Positions 19,898 through 28,631 of a stretch of DNA of 64,000 nucleotides are shown here, piece after piece. The DNA is from Metarhizobium sp964253915 (GTDB lineage: Bacteria > Pseudomonadota > Alphaproteobacteria > Rhizobiales > Rhizobiaceae): assembly GCF_964253915.1 (NCBI RefSeq), contig NZ_CAXUSG020000006.1:1-64000 (forward strand), written 5' to 3'. Within the stretch, counting starts at the first letter, position 1; every line of letters starts with the position of its first letter. Made by a program: the position numbers and the translations under genes. The notes under the pieces were generated by a model that was not told the origin of the DNA, searched no databases, and saw only the letters and a program-made list of their open reading frames with translations.

Positions 19898-20770
19898 GTG
19901 GCAGAGACAATGACACGGCCTATTCGCGTGGGCCTGATCGGCAGCGATATCGGCAGATCGCGCACGCCCGCCATGCATGTCCAGGAAGGACGCATGAACG
20001 GCATCGACTATCGATACGACCTGATCGATCTGTCGGCGCTGGGTCTCGGCGTGGATGCACTGCCGCAGCTGATGGATCGCGCCGAGCGTGACGGTTTTGC
20101 CGGCCTCAACATCACCCATCCCTGCAAGCAGGCGGCAACGCAGTTCGTGGACGAACTCTCCATGGACGCCGCCGTTCTCGGTGCGATCAACACGGTCACT
20201 TTCACCAACGGCCGGCGGGTCGGCCACAACACCGACTGGTCCGGCTTTTCCAAGGGTTTTTGGCGCGGGCTTCCGGATGTGCAGGTCGACGAGGTCGTGC
20301 TGATCGGCGCCGGCGGCGCCGGCCTCGCCGTGGCGCATGCGCTGGCGAGCATGGGGGCGCAGACGGTGCATGTCTTCGACCTCGACGCAAGCCGGACGGA
20401 GGCACTGATCCTGCAGCTGGCGACCAAGCATCCCGGCTGCACCTTCAAGCCGGGTATCGACATGGCGCAGGCACTGCAGGCGGCCGACGGGCTGGTGCAT
20501 GCTACGCCGACGGGCATGGCGTCGCACCCCGGCCTGCCGCTCGATGTCGATCTGCTGCAGTCCCGGCACTGGGTCGCCGAGATCGTTTATTTTCCGCTGG
20601 AAACGGCGCTTCTGACCGAAGCCTCCAAACGTGGCTGCCGGGTGGTGAATGGCGGCGGCATGGCCGTGTACCAGGCCGTCGGCGCCTTCGAACTGTTTAC
20701 CGGCATCGCACCCGATGCCGAGCGCATGATCCGGCACTTCGGCTCCCTCGGCGAGGGAGGGGGTATCTAG
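19898..20770 (+). CDS. Shikimate/quinate dehydrogenase (AroE family)
   Basis: About 290 residues, or 286 if the ATG at 19910 is used. The substrate domain shows SRTPAMHVQEGRMNG, NITHPCK with the catalytic Lys, and HNTDWSGF with the catalytic Asp. The Rossmann domain shows IGAGGAGLAVAHALA. It would oxidise shikimate or quinate to the 3-dehydro compound. Its place beside the dehydroshikimate dehydratase fusion and the pca operon points to catabolism rather than aromatic amino-acid synthesis. The choice between NAD and NADP, and between shikimate and quinate, cannot be read from the sequence. The GTG start lies about 10 nt after GGAG. Confidence 0.88.
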   Translation: MAETMTRPIRVGLIGSDIGRSRTPAMHVQEGRMNGIDYRYDLIDLSALGLGVDALPQLMDRAERDGFAGLNITHPCKQAATQFVDELSMDAAVLGAINTVTFTNGRRVGHNTDWSGFSKGFWRGLPDVQVDEVVLIGAGGAGLAVAHALASMGAQTVHVFDLDASRTEALILQLATKHPGCTFKPGIDMAQALQAADGLVHATPTGMASHPGLPLDVDLLQSRHWVAEIVYFPLETALLTEASKRGCRVVNGGGMAVYQAVGAFELFTGIAPDAERMIRHFGSLGEGGGI

Positions 20771-20771
20771 A

Positions 20772-20837
20772 GCAATTCCAGCAAAAGTGCGGAGCGGTTT
20801 TGCGTCCGGAATTGCGTAGAAACAAAAGGATAGAGCG
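20772..20837. repeat. Rhizobial intergenic palindromic repeat
   Basis: GCAATTCC (20772-20779) pairs with GGAATTGC (20808-20815), and inside it GCAAAA pairs with TTTTGC, forming a nested hairpin. A purine-rich tail with AAACAAAAGGATAGAGCG follows. This is a short repeat type I associate with rhizobial intergenic spaces. It lies between the dehydrogenase gene and the ABC transporter genes. It might act as an mRNA hairpin, but it has no terminator-like T-run. Confidence 0.5.
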
Positions 20838-20931
20838 TTCTCCCGTCAGGAGGGACGGAGAAACGAAAGAATCGCATGAGAAACGCCGCAGAGCGGCTTA
20901 AAAGGCCTCGATGGCCATGGGAGGAGACTAC

Positions 20932-21984
20932 ATGAAACTGAAAATGACACTCGCAATCGCCGCATCCTTCGTTGCCGGTCTTGCCGCATCCGCCGCCTAT
21001 GCCGAAAGCAAGGGCTCGGTCGTCGTCTTCGTGCCGTCGAGCACGAACCCCTATATCGGCCAGTTCCAGCTGGGCGCCAAGGACAAGGCCAAGGAACTCG
21101 GCTACGACGTCAAGGTGATCGAAAACAACTTCAACCAGGCCGAACAGGACAGCCAGGTTCAGCAGCAGCTCGCTTCCGGCGAACAGGTTGCCGGTTACGT
21201 CTGGTGGCCGTTCGAAAATGCCGCCGGCGTCGCCTCGCTGCGCGCCTTGTCGCAGTCCGGCGCGCCGGTCATCGTCTCCAACCAGTATCCGATCAAGGGC
21301 ACGGAAGCCTTCTGGACGGCCTATGCCGGCGCCAACGACTTCCTGAGCGGCAAGACCGCTGCCGAGATCCTGCTGGAGGCGTGCGCCAAGGCCGAGATCA
21401 AGTGCGACAAGGGCGCCATCATCCGTTTCCCGGCCGGCGTTTCGGCTGGTGACGACCGTGCGACCGGTTTCCAGGATGCGGTGAAGGGCAAGCTGACCGT
21501 GCTCGACGTCGTGCCGACCGCAGGCTTCCTTGAAGACGAGGGTTACAAGGTCGCATCCCAGATCATCCCCGCCCACAAGGGCGAGCTGACCTGGCTCTAT
21601 ACGGAAAACGATTCGCTTGCAGGTGCAGCCGCGCAGGCGGCAAAAGAAAACGGCCTGACGCCGGGCAAGGACATCTTCATCGTCGGCGGCACGTGCCATG
21701 GCGATTCCAAGCATGTGAAGAGCGGCGAAATCGCCGGCACGGCAATCCAGTCCGGTTATTGGGAAGGCTGGATGGCGGTGCAGGCGCTCGGCAAATATGT
21801 CGCGCAGGGCAAGGTCGTCGACGGCGAAAAGTACCTGGAGGGCACGCCGGATGCAGCCCCCTCGGATGCCGATCCGCTCTACAAGTACAATTTCCTGCCC
21901 AACCCGGCTGTCGGAAACACGCAGGCCGCTTATGATGCCGCCAAGCTTTGGGGCAAGACCGCGGACCAGCTCTGCAATTTCTGA
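20932..21984 (+). CDS. Sugar-type ABC transporter substrate-binding protein
   Basis: About 350 residues. A cleavable signal peptide (MKLKMTLAIAASFVAGLAA, cleavage near AYA-ES) leads into a periplasmic-binding-protein type I fold (VVVFVPSSTNPYIGQFQLG). The start is the ATG 8 nt after a strong GGGAGGAG. It is followed by a RbsA-type ATPase and two permeases, a full carbohydrate-uptake (CUT2) importer. Because the operon is embedded between quinate/shikimate catabolic genes and pca genes, a cyclitol-like acid such as quinate or shikimate is a reasonable guess for the ligand. A sugar or polyol cannot be excluded. Confidence 0.88.
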   Translation: MKLKMTLAIAASFVAGLAASAAYAESKGSVVVFVPSSTNPYIGQFQLGAKDKAKELGYDVKVIENNFNQAEQDSQVQQQLASGEQVAGYVWWPFENAAGVASLRALSQSGAPVIVSNQYPIKGTEAFWTAYAGANDFLSGKTAAEILLEACAKAEIKCDKGAIIRFPAGVSAGDDRATGFQDAVKGKLTVLDVVPTAGFLEDEGYKVASQIIPAHKGELTWLYTENDSLAGAAAQAAKENGLTPGKDIFIVGGTCHGDSKHVKSGEIAGTAIQSGYWEGWMAVQALGKYVAQGKVVDGEKYLEGTPDAAPSDADPLYKYNFLPNPAVGNTQAAYDAAKLWGKTADQLCNF

Positions 21985-22035
21985 TACCTGCCGCGTCGCG
22001 CCCCGGCGCGACGCCTTCTTACCGGGATTTCTGCC

Positions 22036-23520
22036 ATGCTCGTGATGACCGATATCGTCAAGCGTTACGGCCCCACTCTGGTGCTCGACGGGGTGGGCCT
22101 TGCCGTCAAGGCGGGGGAGGTGATGGCGCTGATGGGCGAGAACGGCGCCGGCAAGTCGACGCTGGTGAAGATCCTCGCCGGCATCGAGCCCTGCGACCAG
22201 GGAAGCATCGAGATCGACGGCAAACCCGTCGCCATCCGCTCGCCGGGCCAGGCCCGCGCCGCCGGCGTCGGCTACGTGGCGCAGGAACTGTCGATCATCG
22301 ACAGCCTGTCGGTGGCCGAAAACGTCTTTCTCGGCGATTCCTCCATCGGCATCATGCGCTCCGCCGCCAGGCTCGCCGAGATGGCCAGACCCTATCTCGA
22401 CCGCGTCGGGCTGGATTATGTCGATCCGCTGGCGCTGGCCGAAAACTATTCCGTGGCGGAGCGGCAGCTGATCGAAATTGCCCGGCTCCTGTCGCGCAAG
22501 GCGCGCATCGCCATCCTCGACGAGCCGACGGCAGCCCTGTCCGAATCCGAGATCGTCCGCGTCAAGGCTGCGGTTCGGGCAATTGCCGCCGATGGCTGCG
22601 CGGTCATTTACGTCACGCACCGCATGCCGGAGGTCTTCGAACTCACCAACCGGGTGACGGTGCTGCGAAACGGCAAGAGTTTTGCGCCGATGGAAACGGC
22701 AACGCTTTCCATCGACACGCTGATCGAGGCCATGCTCGGCCGCCAGCTTGGAAAAATGTTCCCGCCACGCGCAGCCAGACTGGGCGCGGAAGCCGTTCGC
22801 CTCGACGGCTGCATGGCGCCGGGCCTCAAGGCCCCGGTTTCGCTTTCCGTCCGCTCCGGCGAGATCCTGGCTTTGGCCGGGCAGGTCGGCAGCGGCGCCA
22901 GCACGATCTTGCGGCTCTTGGCCGGCGTAACGCCTCTCGGCTCTGGCGCGATTTTCCTCGAAGGCAAGGCTTACGCACCGAAAAACGTCGCGGACGGCAT
23001 CGCCAGCAAGGTCGTTTATTGCTCCGACGACCGCAAGCGCGACGGCATCTTTGCGGTGCGCTCGGTGCCGGAAAACCTCTCCGCGCCGGCGCTCTCATCG
23101 ATCAGCCGCTTCCAGCTGCTGTCGGGTAGCCTCGAAAAGGGGCACATCCGCTCGATCGCCGCAAAATTCGGGCTGGACGAACGCTATTTCAGCCGGCTCG
23201 CCGGCAATCTCAGCGGCGGCAACCAGCAGAAGGTGGCGCTGGGCAAGTGGATCGGGCTCAATCCCAAGGTGCTTCTCGTCGAGGAACCGACGCGCGGCGT
23301 CGATGTCGGCGCCCGCGCCGAAATCTACAAGCATCTGCGCGAATTGGCCGATGACGGCCTGTCGATCATCTTCGCTTCGTCCGATACGCAGGAAGTGCTC
23401 GGCCTTGCCGATCGTATCGCCACCTTTTTCCATGGGCAGCTGGTGCAGGTCGTCGATGCCGATGCCGCGACCGCCGAAAGCCTCACCCGCGACGTGACCC
23501 GGGCCGAACAGGCCGCCTGA
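22036..23520 (+). CDS. Sugar-type ABC transporter ATP-binding protein (RbsA-like, two ABC domains)
   Basis: 494 residues with two fused nucleotide-binding domains. The first has a complete Walker A, GENGAGKST, and Walker B IAILDEPTAAL. The second has the degenerate Walker A GQVGSGAST, lacking the lysine, with the signature NLSGGNQQKVALGKW and LLVEEPTRGVDVG. That asymmetry is normal for RbsA/MglA-type ATPases. It starts about 50 nt after the binding-protein gene and ends 12 nt before the first permease, so it belongs to the same operon. It powers uptake through the two following permeases. Confidence 0.9.
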   Translation: MLVMTDIVKRYGPTLVLDGVGLAVKAGEVMALMGENGAGKSTLVKILAGIEPCDQGSIEIDGKPVAIRSPGQARAAGVGYVAQELSIIDSLSVAENVFLGDSSIGIMRSAARLAEMARPYLDRVGLDYVDPLALAENYSVAERQLIEIARLLSRKARIAILDEPTAALSESEIVRVKAAVRAIAADGCAVIYVTHRMPEVFELTNRVTVLRNGKSFAPMETATLSIDTLIEAMLGRQLGKMFPPRAARLGAEAVRLDGCMAPGLKAPVSLSVRSGEILALAGQVGSGASTILRLLAGVTPLGSGAIFLEGKAYAPKNVADGIASKVVYCSDDRKRDGIFAVRSVPENLSAPALSSISRFQLLSGSLEKGHIRSIAAKFGLDERYFSRLAGNLSGGNQQKVALGKWIGLNPKVLLVEEPTRGVDVGARAEIYKHLRELADDGLSIIFASSDTQEVLGLADRIATFFHGQLVQVVDADAATAESLTRDVTRAEQAA

Positions 23521-23532
23521 ACGGACCAGAAC

Positions 23533-24501
23533 ATGAGTACGACCATGACAAGCCAGAATCCGACGGCAGAGCGCCGGATACGCTTCCCGAGGCCGGTCTA
23601 TAGCCTCGCCGCGATCCTCGCCATCGTTGCGGTGGCGGGGTTCACGACGCCGTCCTTCGCCACATTGGACAATCTGTTCGTGGTGATCCGCGCCGCCTCG
23701 CTGACCGGTATCGTCGCCATCGGCATGAGCTACATCACTATTTCCGGCAACCTCTTCGCCCTGTCGGCCAGCTCGCTCGGCGCCCTTCTCGCCGTGCTGT
23801 TCGCGCTGATCACCGCGCAGTTCGGCTTTGCCGCCGGTGTCGTCCTGACGCTGCTGCTGGCGGCCGTCTCCGGCGCCGCGCAAGGCATGGCCATCTCGCT
23901 GATCGGCAATCCGATCATCACCACCCTGGCCTTCGGAACGGTCTTTCGCGGGCTGGCGGCGCTGTTCAGCGGCAATTCCATCCTTCGGATCGAGAGCGAT
24001 CTCGCCTTGTGGATCGGCACCGCTCGTCCGCTCGGCGTGCCGACGCAAAGCTGGGCCTTCGTGGTGGCCGCGTTGCTCAGCTGGTTCGTCATCCGCCATC
24101 TCAAGCTCGGCCGTGAGATCGTGCTGTGCGGCGCCAATCCGCAGGCGGCCATCGCCAGCGGATTGCGGGTCGGCCTGGTCACCTCGGTCGCCTGCATCGC
24201 GCTGTCGACAGGCGTGGCGATCATGGCCATGTTGACGGTATCGCAATTCTCGCAGGCCAAGGCCGATCTGTTCATGGGTTATGATTTCGATTACATCGCC
24301 GCGGTGCTGGTCGGTGGCATCGCGCTTCGGGGCGGGCGCGGCTCGCCGCTGCAGGCCGCACTTGGTGCCATCCTGATCGCGCTCCTGCAGAATTTCATGC
24401 TGCTCAACGGTTTTAGCGCCGGACTGCGCATGACGATCGTTGGATTCCTCGTGGTCGTCTCCATCAGCCTCTTTCACGTCCTGCAGGGCAAATCGCGATG
24501 A
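23533..24501 (+). CDS. ABC transporter permease (RbsC-like)
   Basis: 322 residues, about eight to ten hydrophobic helices. The BPD_transp_2 hallmark GGIALRGGRGSPLQAALGA (about residues 258-276) contacts the ATPase. The N-terminal stretch is charged (RRIRFPRPVYS) before the first helix. The last 4 bp overlap the next permease start (ATGA), so the two are likely made together as a heterodimeric channel. No substrate information can be read from the sequence. Confidence 0.9.
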   Translation: MSTTMTSQNPTAERRIRFPRPVYSLAAILAIVAVAGFTTPSFATLDNLFVVIRAASLTGIVAIGMSYITISGNLFALSASSLGALLAVLFALITAQFGFAAGVVLTLLLAAVSGAAQGMAISLIGNPIITTLAFGTVFRGLAALFSGNSILRIESDLALWIGTARPLGVPTQSWAFVVAALLSWFVIRHLKLGREIVLCGANPQAAIASGLRVGLVTSVACIALSTGVAIMAMLTVSQFSQAKADLFMGYDFDYIAAVLVGGIALRGGRGSPLQAALGAILIALLQNFMLLNGFSAGLRMTIVGFLVVVSISLFHVLQGKSR

Positions 24502-25472
24502 AAATGACAGCGGAAACCAGAAGCAACCTCGCCCGCATCGCCCTGATGCTCGGCGTCTACCTGATCTTCGCCAGCCGCATTCCGAGCTATTATTCGGTGG
24601 CCGGCGTTGCCGCGCTGCTCGACGGTGCGGTTCTCGCCGGCATCATCGCCATCGGCGTCGGCCTGACCATGATCGCCGGCGAGATGGACCTGTCGGTGGG
24701 CTCGATGGCCGCCCTTGCCGGCATCCTGTCGATCAAGTTCTACGCCTTCGGCATGCTGCCGGCCTTCCTGCTGGTCATCCTGGTCTGCGCCGTCATCGGC
24801 GCGATCCAGGGCTACTGCATCTACCGGCTCAACATCAGTTCCATGGTCTTCACCATCGGCACGCTGATTGCGCTGCGCGGTCTGACGCTGGTGATTTCCG
24901 AGGAGAAGACGGCGCTCATCCCCTTCGAGGACATCGCCCAGACCGATATCCTGTCGACGAAATTTTTCATCTTCTCCATCCCCTCCATCATCCTGCTGCT
25001 CCTGGTGCTGCTGGTGGATTTCCTGTCGCGGCGGACACTCTGGGGCCGCGAAGTCTTCGCCATCGGCGGCGGGCGCAGCGAGGCGCGCGCCGCCGGCGTT
25101 TCGATGAAACGGCCGATCGTGCTGATCTTCTCCCTCTCTGCGGCCTTGGCCGGCCTCGCCGGCGCGCTGCTATCGATCAAGTCGGGCAGCGCCAGCCCGC
25201 TCGGCTTCGAAGCCGTCGTGCTTGAAGCGGTGACGGCCTGCCTGATCGGCGGCATCGCGCTTTCCGGCGGCCGCGGCAGCATTCCGGGCATTCTCATCGG
25301 TCTCTTCACCATCCGTTTCCTGGTCAGCGGCATAGCCGCGCTGGGCGCGCCATTCTGGATGCAGAGCTTGGCGACCGGCGCCCTGCTGATCGTCGTCATC
25401 ATCGGCGAGGCGGTGATCCGCCATGCCGTACGCCGCCGGAAGTTTGCGCTTTCGGCGCAGCTTGCAGCGTGA
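24498..25472 (+). CDS. ABC transporter permease (RbsC-like)
   Basis: 324 residues, second membrane subunit of the importer. It is highly hydrophobic, with the conserved GEMDLSVGSMAALAGIL near residues 57-73 and GGIALSGGRGSIPGILIGL near 250. Both match the RbsC permease family. It overlaps the preceding permease by 4 bp and ends 10 nt before the cyclase-family gene, making a single unit with it likely. Two distinct permeases rather than one duplicated one suggest a heterodimer. Confidence 0.9.
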   Translation: MKMTAETRSNLARIALMLGVYLIFASRIPSYYSVAGVAALLDGAVLAGIIAIGVGLTMIAGEMDLSVGSMAALAGILSIKFYAFGMLPAFLLVILVCAVIGAIQGYCIYRLNISSMVFTIGTLIALRGLTLVISEEKTALIPFEDIAQTDILSTKFFIFSIPSIILLLLVLLVDFLSRRTLWGREVFAIGGGRSEARAAGVSMKRPIVLIFSLSAALAGLAGALLSIKSGSASPLGFEAVVLEAVTACLIGGIALSGGRGSIPGILIGLFTIRFLVSGIAALGAPFWMQSLATGALLIVVIIGEAVIRHAVRRRKFALSAQLAA

Positions 25473-25482
25473 AAGAGACAGA

Positions 25483-26421
25483 ATGAGCGACGTTGAAAAT
25501 CCGGCCCTCGGCCAAGCCTGGTTTCCCTCCCGCTGGGGCGCCGACGATGAAATCGGCGCCGGCAACCTGCTTGGCCCGCACAAGGTGCTGGAGGCGGCAA
25601 GGCTGATCCGCTCCGGCGAGACCGTCTCGCTCGGCTTTCCCTACCGCGTCGGCATGCCGCTCTCTCCCGGCCGGACCTTCGGCCTGAAGATGCCCGGCGG
25701 CCCCACAGGCGGGCCGGAAGGCGCCGTCAGCCGCACCGTCTGGAACGATGATTTTATCTGCACCGAGATCGGCCAGATCGGCACCCACATGGATGCGCTC
25801 GGCCATCTCGGCCACCAGGTGACCTATCCCTGCGGCCATTGCGACACACTCGTCTACAACGGCAACAAGCTTTCGGAGATCTGGTCTCCCTACGGGCTGA
25901 AAAAGCTCGGCATCGAAAAGGCGCCGATCTTTTTCACCCGCGGCGTGCTGCTCGACGTGCAGGCGCTGTTTGGTGAACCGCTGGCCAACGGCTTCGAAAT
26001 TACCCCCGACCACCTGCTGCAATGCATCGACCGGCAGGGGCTGGATCGCAACGACTGGCTGAGGCCCGGCGACGTGGTGCTGATCCGCACCGGCCATGGC
26101 TCCCGCTTCTTCTCGGAGGCGGCCAGCTGGTATGACGGCGAGCCGGGCCTTGGTCTGGCCGCGGCCGAGTTCCTGGCCGCCCTGCAGCCCGTCGTCGTCG
26201 GCGCCGACAACTTTGCCATCGACGTGGTGCCGCCGGTCGATCCCGACCTAGTGCTACCCTGCCACCAGCACCTGATCATGCGCCACGGCATCTACCTGCA
26301 CGAAGGCATGAACCTCGATGCCCTTGCCGAAACGAGTCGCTCGGAATTCGTCTATGCCTTCGCGCCGCTCAGGATCGAAGGCGCGACCGGCTCACCCGGC
26401 ACGCCTTTCGCCATCCTGTAG
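25483..26421 (+). CDS. Cyclase-family protein (kynurenine formamidase-like metal hydrolase fold)
   Basis: About 312 residues of the cyclase family, which includes kynurenine formamidase. The metal motif HxGTHxDxxxH is seen as QIGTHMDALGH, with the first His replaced by Gln. It is clearly longer than KynB (about 210 residues). The chosen ATG at 25483 removes 20 residues that would read through the end of the permease gene. It closes the transporter operon, so it may open or dehydrate the imported compound. Supplying formamidase activity for the kynurenine operon 5 kb away is possible but not favoured. Confidence 0.75.
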   Translation: MSDVENPALGQAWFPSRWGADDEIGAGNLLGPHKVLEAARLIRSGETVSLGFPYRVGMPLSPGRTFGLKMPGGPTGGPEGAVSRTVWNDDFICTEIGQIGTHMDALGHLGHQVTYPCGHCDTLVYNGNKLSEIWSPYGLKKLGIEKAPIFFTRGVLLDVQALFGEPLANGFEITPDHLLQCIDRQGLDRNDWLRPGDVVLIRTGHGSRFFSEAASWYDGEPGLGLAAAEFLAALQPVVVGADNFAIDVVPPVDPDLVLPCHQHLIMRHGIYLHEGMNLDALAETSRSEFVYAFAPLRIEGATGSPGTPFAIL

Positions 26422-27345
26422 CTAGAACTGCTGGCCGCTGCCGGCGAGACGGGCACGGATCGTGGTCATCATGATCGACACCGGCAGGGTGGGCGCGACG
26501 TCCGCCCGCATGGTGAAGCCGACGGCGCCGCGCGTCTCCGACGTATCGACGTCGAGAAAGGACATGGTCCCGGCTTCGATCTCGCGCTTCACCACGCCTT
26601 TCGAAATGATCCAGACGGCATCCTGCGTCTGCAGGAAGGCGCGGCCAAAGCTGTCCGAGACGGTTTCGATCGTGTTCGTCAGCGCCCCGATGCCGTTGGA
26701 CAAAAGGAAACGGTCGACGAACGGCCGGATCACCGACCCCTTGATCGGCATCAGCACCGTATAATGGCCGATCTCGGCCAGCGAGAAGCTGCGGCGTTGC
26801 AGCAGCGGATGCCCCGAGCGGACAGCAAAGCCGACCTCTTCCGAATAGAGAGGTTCAAAGCTCAGGCCGGCCATGAACTCGGCCGCGGCAAGCCGACCGA
26901 CGACGAGATCGAGCTCGCCCAACCGCAGGGCATCGAGAAGCCAGCGGTTTTCGCCGGTGACGATGGTGACCACGCTGCCCGTACCCGCCTTGATGAAGTC
27001 CGCCACCGCATCCGGAAGGAAGCTGGCGGACGCCGTCGGCAAGGCGCCGATCCGCAGCGGCGGGCCGGAGGAGGTTTTCGCCAGCGAAATGGAATCGACG
27101 CCGCGGCGAACCGCAGCAATGCTCTCGCCGGCATGGCGCAGGAACACCTCGCCAAACCGTGTTATGACGATGCCGCGACCTTCCCTTTCGAACAGATCGA
27201 CGCCAAGATATTCCTCGAGTTCACGGATCGTCCGGGTTACCGCCGGCTGGGTGAGGGACAACACGTCGGCAGCGCGGCCGACGCTTTTCTGCCGCGCGAC
27301 TTCAACAAAGGTGTGGAGGTGTCGAAACTTGATCCGGCTGTCCAA
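26422..27345 (-). CDS. pcaQ: LysR-type regulator PcaQ of the protocatechuate operon
   Basis: 307 residues. The LysR helix-turn-helix is at the N-terminus (HLHTFVEVARQKSVGRAADV, then LTQPAVTRTIRELEEYLGV), and the effector domain fills the rest. The gene is divergent from pcaD, the standard rhizobial arrangement, and a PcaQ-like site lies in the gap. In Agrobacterium and Sinorhizobium, PcaQ activates pcaDCHGB in response to beta-carboxy-cis,cis-muconate or gamma-carboxymuconolactone. The 3' end abuts the convergent cyclase-family gene with no gap. Confidence 0.93.
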   Translation of the reverse strand: MDSRIKFRHLHTFVEVARQKSVGRAADVLSLTQPAVTRTIRELEEYLGVDLFEREGRGIVITRFGEVFLRHAGESIAAVRRGVDSISLAKTSSGPPLRIGALPTASASFLPDAVADFIKAGTGSVVTIVTGENRWLLDALRLGELDLVVGRLAAAEFMAGLSFEPLYSEEVGFAVRSGHPLLQRRSFSLAEIGHYTVLMPIKGSVIRPFVDRFLLSNGIGALTNTIETVSDSFGRAFLQTQDAVWIISKGVVKREIEAGTMSFLDVDTSETRGAVGFTMRADVAPTLPVSIMMTTIRARLAGSGQQF

Positions 27346-27396
27346 ATCATATCCATCCCGTTATGAATTCGTCGGAAAATATCATTATAAACGCCA

Positions 27397-27412
27397 ATAA
27401 CCATCATGTAAC
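27397..27412 (+). promoter_or_regulatory. Candidate PcaQ binding site
   Basis: ATAACC-ATCA-TGTAAC at 27397-27412 fits the published rhizobial PcaQ motif ATAACC-N4-GGTTAA in its left half and partly in its right. It lies between pcaQ and pcaD, 21 nt before the pcaD start codon. That is close for an activator, so the mapped promoter position would matter. Confidence 0.55.
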
Positions 27413-27433
27413 TGAAGTTCGAGGAGAATTCAC

Positions 27434-28222
27434 ATGGCCTTCGCAGCGATCAACGGCACCGTCGTGCATTACGAATACCTGACCGAGTCGAAGAGCAATC
27501 CGGTGCTCGTTCTCGTCAATTCGCTGGGGACGGATTTCCGCATCTGGCTGCCGCTGATCGACGAGCTGGCGGAAGACTGGTCGATCCTGGTCTATGACAA
27601 GCGCGGCCACGGCCTCTCCGATCTCGGCACGGTGCCTTACAGCATCGAGGACCATGCGCGTGACCTGATCGGCCTGCTGAAACATGTCGGCGTCAAGAAG
27701 GCGGCCTTCTGCGGCCTGTCGGTCGGCGGTCTCATCGTCCAGAGCCTCTACAAGCTCAAGCCGGAGCTGGTCGACAAGCTGATCCTCTGCGACACCGCCG
27801 CCAAGGTCGGCACGCAGGAGAGCTGGAACACCCGTATCGCCACGGTGAAGGAAAAGGGTCTCGAAGCGATTGCCGACGCCGTGATGAAGGTCTGGTTCAC
27901 GCCGGATTTCCACGCCAAGCGCAAGGCAGACCTTTCCGGCTATCGCACCATGCTCGTGCGGCAATCGGTGGAAGGCTACGTCGCCACCTGCATCGCGCTG
28001 CGCGAGGCCGATTACACCGAGGACGCGCCAAAAATCGCCGTTCCGACGCTGGTCGTGGTCGGCGATCAGGATGGCTCGACGCCGCCCGATCTGGTCAAGG
28101 CGACTGCCGACCTCATCCCGGATGCGGAATTCGAGATCATCAAGGGTTGCGGCCACATTCCCTGTGTCGAGCAGCCCGGCCAGCTGGCGGAACTGCTGGC
28201 CGACTTCATCAACGAGGATTGA
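27434..28222 (+). CDS. pcaD: 3-oxoadipate enol-lactonase
   Basis: 262-residue alpha/beta hydrolase. It hydrolyses beta-ketoadipate enol-lactone to beta-ketoadipate. The nucleophile elbow is CGLSVGG (Ser near residue 97). An acid Asp lies in VVVGDQDGSTPP and the catalytic His in GCGHIPCVEQP. It is first in pcaDCHGB and follows a GAGGAG ribosome-binding site. pcaC starts 1 nt after its stop. Downstream steps (pcaIJ, pcaF) are not in this window. Confidence 0.94.
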   Translation: MAFAAINGTVVHYEYLTESKSNPVLVLVNSLGTDFRIWLPLIDELAEDWSILVYDKRGHGLSDLGTVPYSIEDHARDLIGLLKHVGVKKAAFCGLSVGGLIVQSLYKLKPELVDKLILCDTAAKVGTQESWNTRIATVKEKGLEAIADAVMKVWFTPDFHAKRKADLSGYRTMLVRQSVEGYVATCIALREADYTEDAPKIAVPTLVVVGDQDGSTPPDLVKATADLIPDAEFEIIKGCGHIPCVEQPGQLAELLADFINED

Positions 28223-28223
28223 C

Positions 28224-28631
28224 ATGAACCAGCCGTCTGATCGCTTTCTACAAGGCATGGCCACGCGGCGTGCCGTGCTGGGAGACGCCCATGTCGACCG
28301 TGCGGAAGCGAACAAGACGGATTTCGACGCACCGTTCCAGGCGATGATCACCGAAACCGCCTGGGGCGATGTCTGGTCGCGGCCGGACTGGAGCAAGCGC
28401 GAACGCTCGATGGTGACGATCGCGCTGCTGGCGGCACTCGGTCATCACGAAGAACTCGCCATGCATGTCCGCGCCACCGCCAACACCGGCGCGACGGCGG
28501 AGGATATACGCGAGGCCATGCTGCATGTGGCGATCTATGCCGGCGTGCCGGCGGCGAACACGGCGATCAAGATCGTCACGAAGACGCTAGACGAGATGCG
28601 GGGCGCTCAGGTGCCCCGGGGAGGAGAATGA
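28224..28631 (+). CDS. pcaC: 4-carboxymuconolactone decarboxylase
   Basis: 135 residues, the normal size for PcaC. The family core is present: WGDVWSRPDWSKRERSMVTI, ALGHHEELAMHVRATANTGA and EAMLHVAIYAGVPAANTA. It decarboxylates gamma-carboxymuconolactone to the enol-lactone, the PcaD substrate. It lies 1 nt after pcaD, and its stop overlaps the pcaH start by 4 bp. A second PcaC-like gene with a different context is at 51041. Confidence 0.94.
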   Translation: MNQPSDRFLQGMATRRAVLGDAHVDRAEANKTDFDAPFQAMITETAWGDVWSRPDWSKRERSMVTIALLAALGHHEELAMHVRATANTGATAEDIREAMLHVAIYAGVPAANTAIKIVTKTLDEMRGAQVPRGGE

